Below are positions 46,559 to 54,373 of a stretch of 64,000 nucleotides of DNA, piece by piece. The translations under genes were made by a program, and so were the position numbers. The notes under the pieces were generated by a model. That model was not told the origin of the DNA. It made no database searches and was given only the letters and a program-made list of their open reading frames with translations. Numbering within the stretch: position 1 is the stretch's first letter; the number at the start of each line of letters is the position of its first letter. Source of the stretch: Paenibacillus sp. BIHB 4019. GTDB taxonomy: Bacteria > Bacillota > Bacilli > Paenibacillales > Paenibacillaceae. Location of the stretch: contig NZ_CP016808.1 of NCBI RefSeq assembly GCF_002741035.1, forward strand, positions 868,001-932,000, in the 5' to 3' direction.

Positions 46559-48781
46559 TTAAGGATACCATACTATTCTATTTGCTATTCCTGCTTCATC
46601 AATAGCTTTCTTCAGTTGTTCAATATGCTCAGGCACCATTTTTTTTGTGTCAATAATCACGTTATTTCCTTTAGAAAACTCTTCATATATTTTTTGCATA
46701 CCATTTTTAATAGAAAAGGCGCCCTTTTTGGGATTTGTTATAGGAACTCCATTCCTACCACTTGGATATGATTCAAAACTTTTCACGTCCCACTTTAAGC
46801 CTGTAGCGGTATCAATAAACTCTGCTCCCTTTTCTGCTTGGGGATCACGAATTATTTTTCCTAAATCGCCTCTTGCTTCTAATGCTAATCCAACATCTCT
46901 TTCATTTACATTTTTAGGTTCTATTTTCCCACCACTTGAAGGATCTCTTGCTAAATCCTCCAATTCTTTTTGATTTCTTCCTCCAGTATAGTTTCCTGCT
47001 TCATCATATAGATTGGGCTTACTTCCTTTACCCGTCCCCCCAGTATCAATCTTAGGAACATCAATATCCCCTTTGCCTTTCGATCCATTATCGGACTTCC
47101 ATATATTAGAGAACAAATCGCTGACGTCACCGGGGATGTTTTTTGCGCTTTGAACAACTACAGTGCCTCCGCCGACCAAGAGCCCCCAGCTTGCTACTTG
47201 GATGGGAGCTCCAGCAAAACCACCAAGTCCAAATCCTGCTGCATATAGAGCCGTCCCCCCTACTTCTCCGCCAACACCTCCTGCCATCGCCATGAGACCG
47301 CCCACTAGCATCACGGTATCGCCCGTTACTTTCCCGAGCTGATAGCCCACCGTATCCTTAGCCATTCCGCTTCCTTCATTATTACTCTCAACTACATACT
47401 GCGCCAGACCAAAAAACATGGCATCATCCACCGCGGCTACGAATCCCCCGCTGAAATCATAAAAGCCCTTTTTCCCTTGATTTAGCGCTGGCTCCACACC
47501 GGCATATATTTCATTTAACCAGGCATCAGCTTGATTATAGCCTTCTATTACGATTTGCTTACCGCTTGTTAACCCTTCACTAAGCAAATTCTCTAACTGC
47601 GCTGCTTTGTTCTGGAACCCATCTATCACCTCTTTTCCTTCTGCTTGAATTTGCTTCCATCCGTCTGCTAGGTTCTGCTTTGTCTGCTCGACGGTTTGTC
47701 TCCAGAACTTCTCCAGAGCCCCTTCTTCCTTAGCACCTGACTTTGGCACCTCAGGTTCCTTTGGCTGAGGACCATATTTACTTAAAGCTTGGCTCGCTTG
47801 CAATATCGTCAACAGGTCTTTTAAACCGCCCTTAACCTGACCTTGCTGCACATTTGCGACTAAGCCGCCAGCAGCGTCCCGAATCGTTTGCTGCAGCTGA
47901 TGAATTTCTTTGAGCTGTACCTTTGCCAGTTCACCCATCGGACCCGGCGTTTGCGCCATCATCACCATAAACAAATAACGTTCGTTGTCTGGAAGCGGCA
48001 CCCGCGTCGTCATATCCCCTTCGAGCGCAAACGATGGATCATAGTCACATGCCAGCAGCGGCACCTGCTTGAAATAACTCGTCATATTCACGTTGGGGGC
48101 AAAATAAATTTCCGCTACGCCTAGCGCCTTCAGCTTCTCCCGGCTGATTTCCGCCTGCTTGTGCATCTCCGCCATTAGCAGATGATTCCCAAACTGCTTG
48201 TACACCGCATACGCCGTTTGCGCCTTTGCTATCAGATCCCGCTCGGCAAATATCGCCTCCAGCTTCATTTCCGCATCCAGCTTCTCCGCCGCAGTCGCTC
48301 CTTGCAAGCCTGCGACCCGCCGCAGTTCCTTCACCAACGGATCGCTGGACCATCGGTCCCGGCTGGCCTGCGGCAATATCCGGTCAATCAGATTCGTTAC
48401 CATCGGACGGAAGGCGACAGGAACAGGCGTGTAGCTGCCACCGCCTGTCGTCCCTACCCGCTTCAACAGGTCAAAACGCTCTAGTCCGCTGAGTCCCTTC
48501 GCCAGCTGCTTCGCTTCCTGCGCCGCTTCCGCCTGCACTCGCTCGATGCCCTTCAACGCTTTGCTGATCACTTCCGTCATCTGCTCCGCTTCCTGCGTCA
48601 AACTCGTCAGTTGTCTCTGAATTTGCTCTAGACTCCCTAGCACCGGCAAGGGGTGATCCCAGCTCGCGATCTTCCCGCTCACGCGCCGCCGAAGCGCATC
48701 TGTGTCTGCTCCGATTCGCACAATCTGCTGCTGCAGGCGCTTCACTTCATCCGGTTTAAACACAACCTGCTTGCCAGCCAT
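46559..48781 (-). CDS. Polymorphic toxin 3, possible PD-(D/E)xK nuclease
   Basis: 740 residues. Residues 1-295 match toxins 1 and 2. The middle differs: amphipathic helices (about 345-430), then a Gly/Ala-rich hydrophobic stretch (VTGDTVMLVGGLMAMAGGVG to about 560) like a pre-toxin membrane segment, and a polar linker. The C-terminal domain (about 615-740) reads ERDVGLALEARGDLGKII, KGAEFIDTATGLKWDVKSFE, NVIIDTKKM and ends RIVWYP. The E...D...DVK pattern suggests a restriction-type nuclease fold; this activity is inferred. The immunity gene is the adjacent pentapeptide protein. Unlike toxins 1 and 2 it has no DUF5704 tail upstream but follows the WXG100 gene. Confidence 0.82.
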   Translation of the reverse strand: MAGKQVVFKPDEVKRLQQQIVRIGADTDALRRRVSGKIASWDHPLPVLGSLEQIQRQLTSLTQEAEQMTEVISKALKGIERVQAEAAQEAKQLAKGLSGLERFDLLKRVGTTGGGSYTPVPVAFRPMVTNLIDRILPQASRDRWSSDPLVKELRRVAGLQGATAAEKLDAEMKLEAIFAERDLIAKAQTAYAVYKQFGNHLLMAEMHKQAEISREKLKALGVAEIYFAPNVNMTSYFKQVPLLACDYDPSFALEGDMTTRVPLPDNERYLFMVMMAQTPGPMGELAKVQLKEIHQLQQTIRDAAGGLVANVQQGQVKGGLKDLLTILQASQALSKYGPQPKEPEVPKSGAKEEGALEKFWRQTVEQTKQNLADGWKQIQAEGKEVIDGFQNKAAQLENLLSEGLTSGKQIVIEGYNQADAWLNEIYAGVEPALNQGKKGFYDFSGGFVAAVDDAMFFGLAQYVVESNNEGSGMAKDTVGYQLGKVTGDTVMLVGGLMAMAGGVGGEVGGTALYAAGFGLGGFAGAPIQVASWGLLVGGGTVVVQSAKNIPGDVSDLFSNIWKSDNGSKGKGDIDVPKIDTGGTGKGSKPNLYDEAGNYTGGRNQKELEDLARDPSSGGKIEPKNVNERDVGLALEARGDLGKIIRDPQAEKGAEFIDTATGLKWDVKSFESYPSGRNGVPITNPKKGAFSIKNGMQKIYEEFSKGNNVIIDTKKMVPEHIEQLKKAIDEAGIANRIVWYP

Positions 48782-48810
48782 TTTCCCCCTCCTTATAGCA
48801 AATTAAGTAT

Positions 48811-48845
48811 AAAAATAGCTATGCAAAATTTGCATAGCTATTTTT
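48811..48845. terminator. Highly symmetric terminator after the WXG100 gene
   Basis: Perfect 17-bp stem (48811-48827, 48829-48845; AAAAATAGCTATGCAAA and its complement) with a one-base centre and A5/T5 ends. It lies between the WXG100 gene and toxin 3 and may attenuate transcription into the toxin. Confidence 0.75.
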
Positions 48846-48892
48846 ATATAATCTGCATGAGTTGTCTAAATACTAGTTTTTCAAAATAGCAT

Positions 48893-49183
48893 TTAGAATT
48901 TTTGAGAGCTGATAACGTTATTGGAAAGCTCTTCGTATTTGTTCGATACGTTAATCATATGCTTGGACAGTCCTTCAAGAGCTTCACCAAACTTTTTGAA
49001 TGTTGGCTCCATGCCGCGAACCTGATCCATAAAATCTTTAGCTGCTTTATCGCTCCATACGGATTCCAATTGATTGATCGTGCCCATAACACTTGCTAGA
49101 AGAGCATCAAATTGCTCTTTTTGACCATGTACCTTTTGGCCTTGACCTTTCAAACCATCATAACTCAGTCTAACCTCTGCCAT
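48893..49183 (-). CDS. WXG100 family protein (EsxA/YukE-like)
   Basis: 96 residues, helical hairpin of the WXG100 family. The central turn is SVWSDKAAKDFM (Trp-Ser-Asp rather than Trp-X-Gly), and the N-terminal AEVRLSYDGLKGQGQKVHGQ is helical. WXG100 proteins are small T7SS substrates or co-substrates that activate EssC. The start is ATG 49181-49183, 8 nt after GGAAG; the GTG three codons up is too close to that site. It is placed between the pilus-like genes and toxin 3. Confidence 0.88.
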   Translation of the reverse strand: MAEVRLSYDGLKGQGQKVHGQKEQFDALLASVMGTINQLESVWSDKAAKDFMDQVRGMEPTFKKFGEALEGLSKHMINVSNKYEELSNNVISSQKF

Positions 49184-49223
49184 TATGAACACTTCCTTTT
49201 CATATAATTACTTATTTTACTTC

Positions 49224-49243
49224 TTTTGTATTATAATACAAAA
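49224..49243. promoter_or_regulatory. 20-bp perfect palindrome over a -10 box
   Basis: TTTTGTATTATAATACAAAA reads identically on both strands and contains TATAAT. It lies 40 bp upstream of the WXG100 start, where a repressor would cover the promoter. There is no clear -35. Confidence 0.45.
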
Positions 49244-49297
49244 ATACTTTTTTATCTACACTTTTATTTTATTTAATAGAAATATTTCCTTTATGTT

Positions 49298-50272
49298 TCA
49301 GCATTCATTCAAAAAATAACCCTTTCTAACCGCTTCTTCCGTATCGTATATCGTTTCTATTACTGTTATTCCAGTTGACGGCACGCATTGCTCAGGATAC
49401 GCATTATGCTTGCCGCTTGAAGCAATTGTGCCAACCCATGGCTTCCGTTGAACGACAGCACTGCCTGCGAAGGAATAAGCATCCAAGCGCTCCCCACCTG
49501 GCAGAGGATACCCTTGAATAAATGCCATAAATCCCATGTCTTTGATCGACTGCTGATCAATGCCCTTAGGCAAAGTAAACTGTACAGAAAGCCCTAGACG
49601 CTTGGCAATCTCCATATGCCTGTTAATGGCTGTCGCCATATCTTGTTCGATCAAGGACGTAATCGTGCTTTGCCTGATTTCTTTAAACTGCTCGATGGTA
49701 AGAAGCGGCGCCAGATTCGTCTGCACACTAAGAGACTCATAGTCTCCTTGATAAAAACGATTTTGGCCCTTGTCGTAGACAAGCGCATTGTTATCCATAG
49801 TGAAATAAATGGTATTGCCATTTCGCAGCTGATACAGAAAGGAGCGTGCAGGCCAGAAAACCGAAGTCAGCTCCTGACCCCCTTCATAGCTAGCCGTGTC
49901 ATCCAGCGTCACCATGACATATCCGTTATAACGAATCATGACTAGGGCAGGGATATGCAGCTTCAGGTTTTGAATAGCTACGGCATTATTTTCAATGCCA
50001 AATTTTAATGCCAAATTTTCATAAAAAACATTGATCATCTCTTGATCCAGATCCAATTGCTTTTCCTGCTGATATCTTACCGATACTGTTGTTTGCTGCG
50101 ATTCCAGACGGGATAAATAGGCACCCGTATCGTCAACCGCAGCTTGAAAATCGTTTGTATATCGCCTATGCATTTCCTCGTTAAAGCTCTCTAAATCTTG
50201 CTTGGCATCATTTAATACAACTAGAGGAATAGCAAGCACAAGAAATAGAAGCAGCACGCTAAGGGGCCTCAT
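49298..50272 (-). CDS. Membrane-anchored protein of the T7SS-Tad cluster
   Basis: 324 residues, no family recognised. One N-terminal helix (LSVLLLFLVLAIPLVVL) anchors a long extracellular part that contains YNGYVMVTLDDTASYEGGQE and STGITVIETIYDTEEAV. Its start overlaps the next upstream gene by 14 bp, so it belongs to the same transcript. Two Cys near the C-terminus may pair. It could be a minor pilin-like or assembly protein at the cell surface. Confidence 0.65.
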   Translation of the reverse strand: MRPLSVLLLFLVLAIPLVVLNDAKQDLESFNEEMHRRYTNDFQAAVDDTGAYLSRLESQQTTVSVRYQQEKQLDLDQEMINVFYENLALKFGIENNAVAIQNLKLHIPALVMIRYNGYVMVTLDDTASYEGGQELTSVFWPARSFLYQLRNGNTIYFTMDNNALVYDKGQNRFYQGDYESLSVQTNLAPLLTIEQFKEIRQSTITSLIEQDMATAINRHMEIAKRLGLSVQFTLPKGIDQQSIKDMGFMAFIQGYPLPGGERLDAYSFAGSAVVQRKPWVGTIASSGKHNAYPEQCVPSTGITVIETIYDTEEAVRKGYFLNEC

Positions 50273-50804
50273 TTCTTACCATCCCCCCATACTTGATGTT
50301 GATGGGAACATTTTGACTTTTAAATAAGAAGGTACGAAAATTAGATGCTAGCGTCGTCCCTTTAAGGGAAAGACGCACATTAAATAAATCTCCCACGAAC
50401 ATATTAAAGCGGCGATTCGGATCATCTTCGGCCAAAGCGGCGTTGCCGTATAACCGATTCAATATTTCTTTTGTATAATATCCGTCATATCGAACATTAA
50501 AGCTGTTCTGAAACGTTGAAAAATCATTTGGGTCGGTATAGTTGGGCTGCAGATTTTTTTTGTAATATTCAAGCTGAACCTCAAATACGCCATATGATGC
50601 GTCTAGTGAAGAAAGGAATATTTTATAATCGTATAAGTCCACATAGCCCTTCGAGCGTACCGTGTCCACAAATTCAATGGCCGCTGCATTTGCACGCTGC
50701 TTAATTTCCTCTTCAACGTTTTCAGACTGACGATAGGCAGGATATATAATGAAAGCAAATACAAGTAAAATGACGACCACGATTCCCTTTAATGCGTCAG
50801 CCAC
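50259..50804 (-). CDS. Small membrane-anchored pilus-associated protein
   Basis: 181 residues starting at GTG with AAAGGAGGG upstream. An N-terminal hydrophobic helix (LKGIVVVILLVFAFIIYPAY) is followed by a polar domain (ASYGVFEVQLEYYKKNLQPN, RFNMFVGDLFNVRLSL). The layout resembles a minor pseudopilin. No family is recognised. Confidence 0.6.
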   Translation of the reverse strand: MADALKGIVVVILLVFAFIIYPAYRQSENVEEEIKQRANAAAIEFVDTVRSKGYVDLYDYKIFLSSLDASYGVFEVQLEYYKKNLQPNYTDPNDFSTFQNSFNVRYDGYYTKEILNRLYGNAALAEDDPNRRFNMFVGDLFNVRLSLKGTTLASNFRTFLFKSQNVPINIKYGGMVRNEAP

Positions 50805-50822
50805 ACTTGTCCCTCCTTTCCA

Positions 50823-51191
50823 TCAGTGACTGGCGCGAACTGCTGTAATTTTGCCATTCGTTCTCGTTACTGATAAGGTATAGCTTAATCCGGACACCCC
50901 TCGAAGATCGATTTCCTCAATATCCGTATCCGCATCCACTCTAATGCCATCAATCGATAACGTGTACTCCCCATTCAGAGCAAAAGGCACCATACCAATG
51001 ACCTGGTCTCCGCTAATATGGCTCAGGTTTCCTGTACCTTTATATAAAGCTGAAGAAACATAAGGTGTAGTCGAATCAAGGATTGGCAATTGCTCCAGCT
51101 GATTACTCTCATTTTTCAAAAAGATAAAGCCGCCAATCATAAAGAGGAACCATGCGAACAAGGTGAATAAAAATTGACGTGTTGTGTTCAT
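50823..51191 (-). CDS. Small membrane-anchored protein
   Basis: 122 residues: a helix (QFLFTLFAWFLFMIGGFIFL) and a short beta-rich extracellular part (GEYTLSIDGIRVDADTDIEE). It starts 8 bp after the preceding pilin-like gene. Function unknown; probably part of the same surface structure. Confidence 0.6.
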   Translation of the reverse strand: MNTTRQFLFTLFAWFLFMIGGFIFLKNESNQLEQLPILDSTTPYVSSALYKGTGNLSHISGDQVIGMVPFALNGEYTLSIDGIRVDADTDIEEIDLRGVSGLSYTLSVTRTNGKITAVRASH

Positions 51192-51199
51192 GAGTCAAC

Positions 51200-51709
51200 C
51201 TACTTTTGAGAAAATTCTATTAAACGAACTTCTCCATTTTTATCTTTATAGGTTTTTGAAACAAATACCGCTGTGGTGTTGATATAATAAACACTATTCG
51301 TTTGATCCTGCATAGTTGAAACGTCCACTTGTCTTTTCGTATCGTAAGAACATGCCTTTGTAGATAAGTCCACTAACAGATCTGATCCTGTTGGAATTGA
51401 GTAACAAATTGTATAATTGTTTTTGGCATAAAACCCCGTTCTATTTTCACCTGTATCAATGTAAACAGAAAATTGCGGACGACCACTATAGCGTGTAGAA
51501 GCATTAATAACATCTTGGCCTGACACGTCTTTATTATCATAGCTGCTGAATTCTGCCTGATTAATAAGCTTCGTCTGGGCGAGCGTCTGCTCTTGCGCCC
51601 GGTTGAAATACCCGTTAATTACAAGATAAATACTTACAGCTGCAGCTATAATGAGAATCGTAACGATAACTCCAATAACCCACTTTAACCCTGTTGAAAT
51701 ATTTTCCAT
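51200..51709 (-). CDS. Pilin-like protein A
   Basis: 169 residues. The N-terminal helix (WVIGVIVTILIIAAAVSIYL) starts within about ten residues of Met, as in type IV/Flp pilins. After it comes QAEFSSYDNKDVSGQDVINA, a block shared with pilin-like protein B, and a beta-rich head with two Cys (CYSIPTGS, KACSYDT). ATG 51707-51709 was preferred over the upstream ATG because AAGGA sits 8 nt before it. Confidence 0.65.
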   Translation of the reverse strand: MENISTGLKWVIGVIVTILIIAAAVSIYLVINGYFNRAQEQTLAQTKLINQAEFSSYDNKDVSGQDVINASTRYSGRPQFSVYIDTGENRTGFYAKNNYTICYSIPTGSDLLVDLSTKACSYDTKRQVDVSTMQDQTNSVYYINTTAVFVSKTYKDKNGEVRLIEFSQK

Positions 51710-51777
51710 TTCACTCATCCTTTATAAATATAATGGCCTTGATTTAATCTTTCATTTAAGAGCTATCTGCATTAGCC

Positions 51778-52278
51778 TTATTGCGACCGAAAATAAATAG
51801 CTTGAATTGTATTGTTCGCATCTTTAATTAGCGTAGCTCGGAACCGGGACTGGGGAGAGATATAATAGGAGCTGTAATTGCTCGTCAAATCATCCTCATC
51901 CGCGTAACAATTGTAGGAAGTCCCCTCTTCAACTTGTCCAGATGAATAATTAAAGTTTCTGCAGGCACTCGATATTTCGTCCGGCCTCATTCCAAAATTG
52001 GTGTACGTCCCATTTTTATAAAACTGAACATACAGAACAAGTCCCTCATGCGTCGCATATCGTCGATAGGCGGTTACAATTTGCGAACCGCTCACAAGCT
52101 GATTGTCATACGCTGAGTATTGCTGCTCCGTTAACTCTCTCGCCTGAGCAGCAGCCTGTCCATTCGCAAGCTGCAGCACTGGCTGCGAGGCACTCCATAA
52201 AAACATGCCGGATGTAATAATCGCCAGCGTAATAAGTATGGATATCGTTGTTTTCAGGAATACCGATATATTTTCCAT
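51778..52278 (-). CDS. Pilin-like protein B
   Basis: 166 residues, paralogue of protein A. Helix TTISILITLAIITSGMFLW at the N-terminus, then EQQYSAYDNQLVSGSQIVTA, the shared YDN..VSG block, and a head with two Cys (SSACRNF, SYNCYAD). It is separated from the TadB/C-like gene by 13 bp. It is likely the major or minor subunit of a filament; no prepilin peptidase gene lies in the window. Confidence 0.65.
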   Translation of the reverse strand: MENISVFLKTTISILITLAIITSGMFLWSASQPVLQLANGQAAAQARELTEQQYSAYDNQLVSGSQIVTAYRRYATHEGLVLYVQFYKNGTYTNFGMRPDEISSACRNFNYSSGQVEEGTSYNCYADEDDLTSNYSSYYISPQSRFRATLIKDANNTIQAIYFRSQ

Positions 52279-52291
52279 CGCATTCCCTCCT

Positions 52292-54373
52292 CTACATCTT
52301 GCTCGTTAGTATCGTTAAATCGCTAAGCTGTTTAAATGCCATGTAAGCAAAAGGAAGCAATAAATATAGAGCAAATGTCGCCTGTATAGGCAGAAATCCA
52401 AACATTTTTCCCAGCGTGCTCTTCGTACTAATTGTCTTCTCATAATGTTCCTTGCGCTGATCCATAGCAAAGGCTCTTTCTGCCTCCATATCATCAAAGG
52501 CCTCTTTCACAGGAATCAAATCTGCTGCAACCTGCAAACGATCGGCCAATCGTTCCAATGGCACAAAGCGCGCATCGTCTTTCAATTGCTCTATCGCTCC
52601 CCATGCTCCCGCTTCATAATCCAGCATGCACCGCAGTAACTGCCTTTCGAAAATGTAACTATAGCGATGAAGCCATTCAATGATTTCGTATACGCTAATA
52701 TTCGGGAAATTGGATAGCATCATAGACAACGTATTAAATCCATCCACTTCATTTTGCATTTCCCATTTCCTAATTTGCTTGCGAATAACCAAGTAGGCAT
52801 CAGGAGCGTAGAAAAAGGCCAGCGCTACGCAAAAGGCAATCATTAATTCATACCATTTATAGTATTCGCTCTTGTATGCCTCTACCCGTTCCATAAGGCC
52901 AGCGGCGTATTTAGCTTCATCCAAGCCTTCCGGCAAGTAGTTTTTATCTTGGAGGTTTTTATAAATATAGGCCGATGCTTCATCTGGAGAAACATCTTTA
53001 GCTACCAGCTCGCCAACCAGCGAATTTTCAAATCGGTAACGCTCCTCGCTTAGCAATCTTTGCGATTCAGGCTGGTTACCTCCCGTAGTAATGGCTATAT
53101 TCGGTTCCAGCACGTTATGCTTAATCGTCTGGTGTATGGAAACCTGAAATACGATAATCACCAAAAAGGCGACTACAGAAACGATTATTTTTTGCAGATA
53201 GTAAGCGTGAATGGTAAGCGAAGAGTTGGCTTCTTTCAGTTTATTCAGCGCCTTTAAATGAAGAGAATCGTGTTCAGCAGGCGTAATCCGCCCAACCATC
53301 TGCTTTACCCCTTTTATTTTCAGCAAACGATTTAGCCATTTTCCCTCATCTTTAACAGCCTGTGCATCTCCATCTACACCCTTCAAAATCCGCAAGGCAA
53401 TAAAGGAAGTTGCGAAAATGATATAGAGCAGGATTAGCGAATACAAGCCCCAAGCGGAATTATAATAATCGGAGACAATCGGAAACATGCTTTCAGCCCA
53501 GTTGCGAATTGGATCAAGCATAAAAATAGGCGAAACGGCCACAAAGACAATACCAGCCAATAAACGGTCAATTCGTTCTCTGCGATTAATATCCAGATGA
53601 ATTTCTTCACGAATATTTCCGAGCATCGCTAAATAAATCGATTTTTCGCCTTTGTGTATATCTACATCGCCATACTCGCCGATTTTGTAGCTGACACCTG
53701 CCAGCTGCTTCATGTACCGATTTGGCGCCGTATCATAATATTTCTGCAGCTCGTCTTGAGGATCAACAGCACTTAATATGCTGGCGATTCGCCTCGCATG
53801 CTCTGCAACAATCGGCTTTGAGCGCTCTGCAGCATTTTCCAAACTAACCAATACCATATGGGTTTGATGATACTGATGCCTGATATCCAAAATCATCGAA
53901 GACTGATCATATAAAATTTGTTTGCTTAAACGGCCGATAAAAATATCGCTCAGCACACCGCTTAAATAAACGGAGACCAGCACAATCGACATTCGGCTGA
54001 ACCATGAGGAAGTCCATAAGAAAGACACAATACTAAGCAATAGCACACAAGCCATTATGCCTATAGTCAGCGCTGCCGCTTGGCTTCTGATCACCGTGTC
54101 ATTACCTGCATGTATAACCGTCAATCTCACTCTCATGCGATGAAGCACGCTTCGCACAAAAGGAATTTCATCCAATATAGGATAAGCAGCCAGTGCCAGC
54201 TCCAGCCATTTGCGTTCTTTGGGCTTAGAAGGGAGCAGCGCCTTTAATCTTCTCTGTTCCTTATATTGCGAGCCCTTCAGCTTGTTTTGAACCCATACAT
54301 AAACCGCTAATAAGGCTAAAAGCAAACCAACTGAAATCAAAATGATGATCAGCAATATGGATTGCAAACTCAT
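52292..54373 (-). CDS. TadB/TadC-like pilus assembly membrane protein
   Basis: 693 residues, with several hydrophobic segments: the N-terminus (SILLIIILISVGLLLALLAV), pairs near 100-140 and 275-335, near 405-425, near 515-540 and at the C-terminus. It has two GspF/TadC-like halves, so it may be a TadB-TadC fusion. In Tad systems these proteins form the inner-membrane platform that the CpaF ATPase turns. The ATG overlaps the CpaF-like stop as ATGA, confirming tight coupling. Confidence 0.7.
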   Translation of the reverse strand: MSLQSILLIIILISVGLLLALLAVYVWVQNKLKGSQYKEQRRLKALLPSKPKERKWLELALAAYPILDEIPFVRSVLHRMRVRLTVIHAGNDTVIRSQAAALTIGIMACVLLLSIVSFLWTSSWFSRMSIVLVSVYLSGVLSDIFIGRLSKQILYDQSSMILDIRHQYHQTHMVLVSLENAAERSKPIVAEHARRIASILSAVDPQDELQKYYDTAPNRYMKQLAGVSYKIGEYGDVDIHKGEKSIYLAMLGNIREEIHLDINRRERIDRLLAGIVFVAVSPIFMLDPIRNWAESMFPIVSDYYNSAWGLYSLILLYIIFATSFIALRILKGVDGDAQAVKDEGKWLNRLLKIKGVKQMVGRITPAEHDSLHLKALNKLKEANSSLTIHAYYLQKIIVSVVAFLVIIVFQVSIHQTIKHNVLEPNIAITTGGNQPESQRLLSEERYRFENSLVGELVAKDVSPDEASAYIYKNLQDKNYLPEGLDEAKYAAGLMERVEAYKSEYYKWYELMIAFCVALAFFYAPDAYLVIRKQIRKWEMQNEVDGFNTLSMMLSNFPNISVYEIIEWLHRYSYIFERQLLRCMLDYEAGAWGAIEQLKDDARFVPLERLADRLQVAADLIPVKEAFDDMEAERAFAMDQRKEHYEKTISTKSTLGKMFGFLPIQATFALYLLLPFAYMAFKQLSDLTILTSKM

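Noticed and set aside
33622..48781. CRISPR-like or insertion-sequence explanation for the repeated toxin segments
   Set aside because: The repeats are long coding segments in frame, with no transposase, terminal inverted repeats or spacers.
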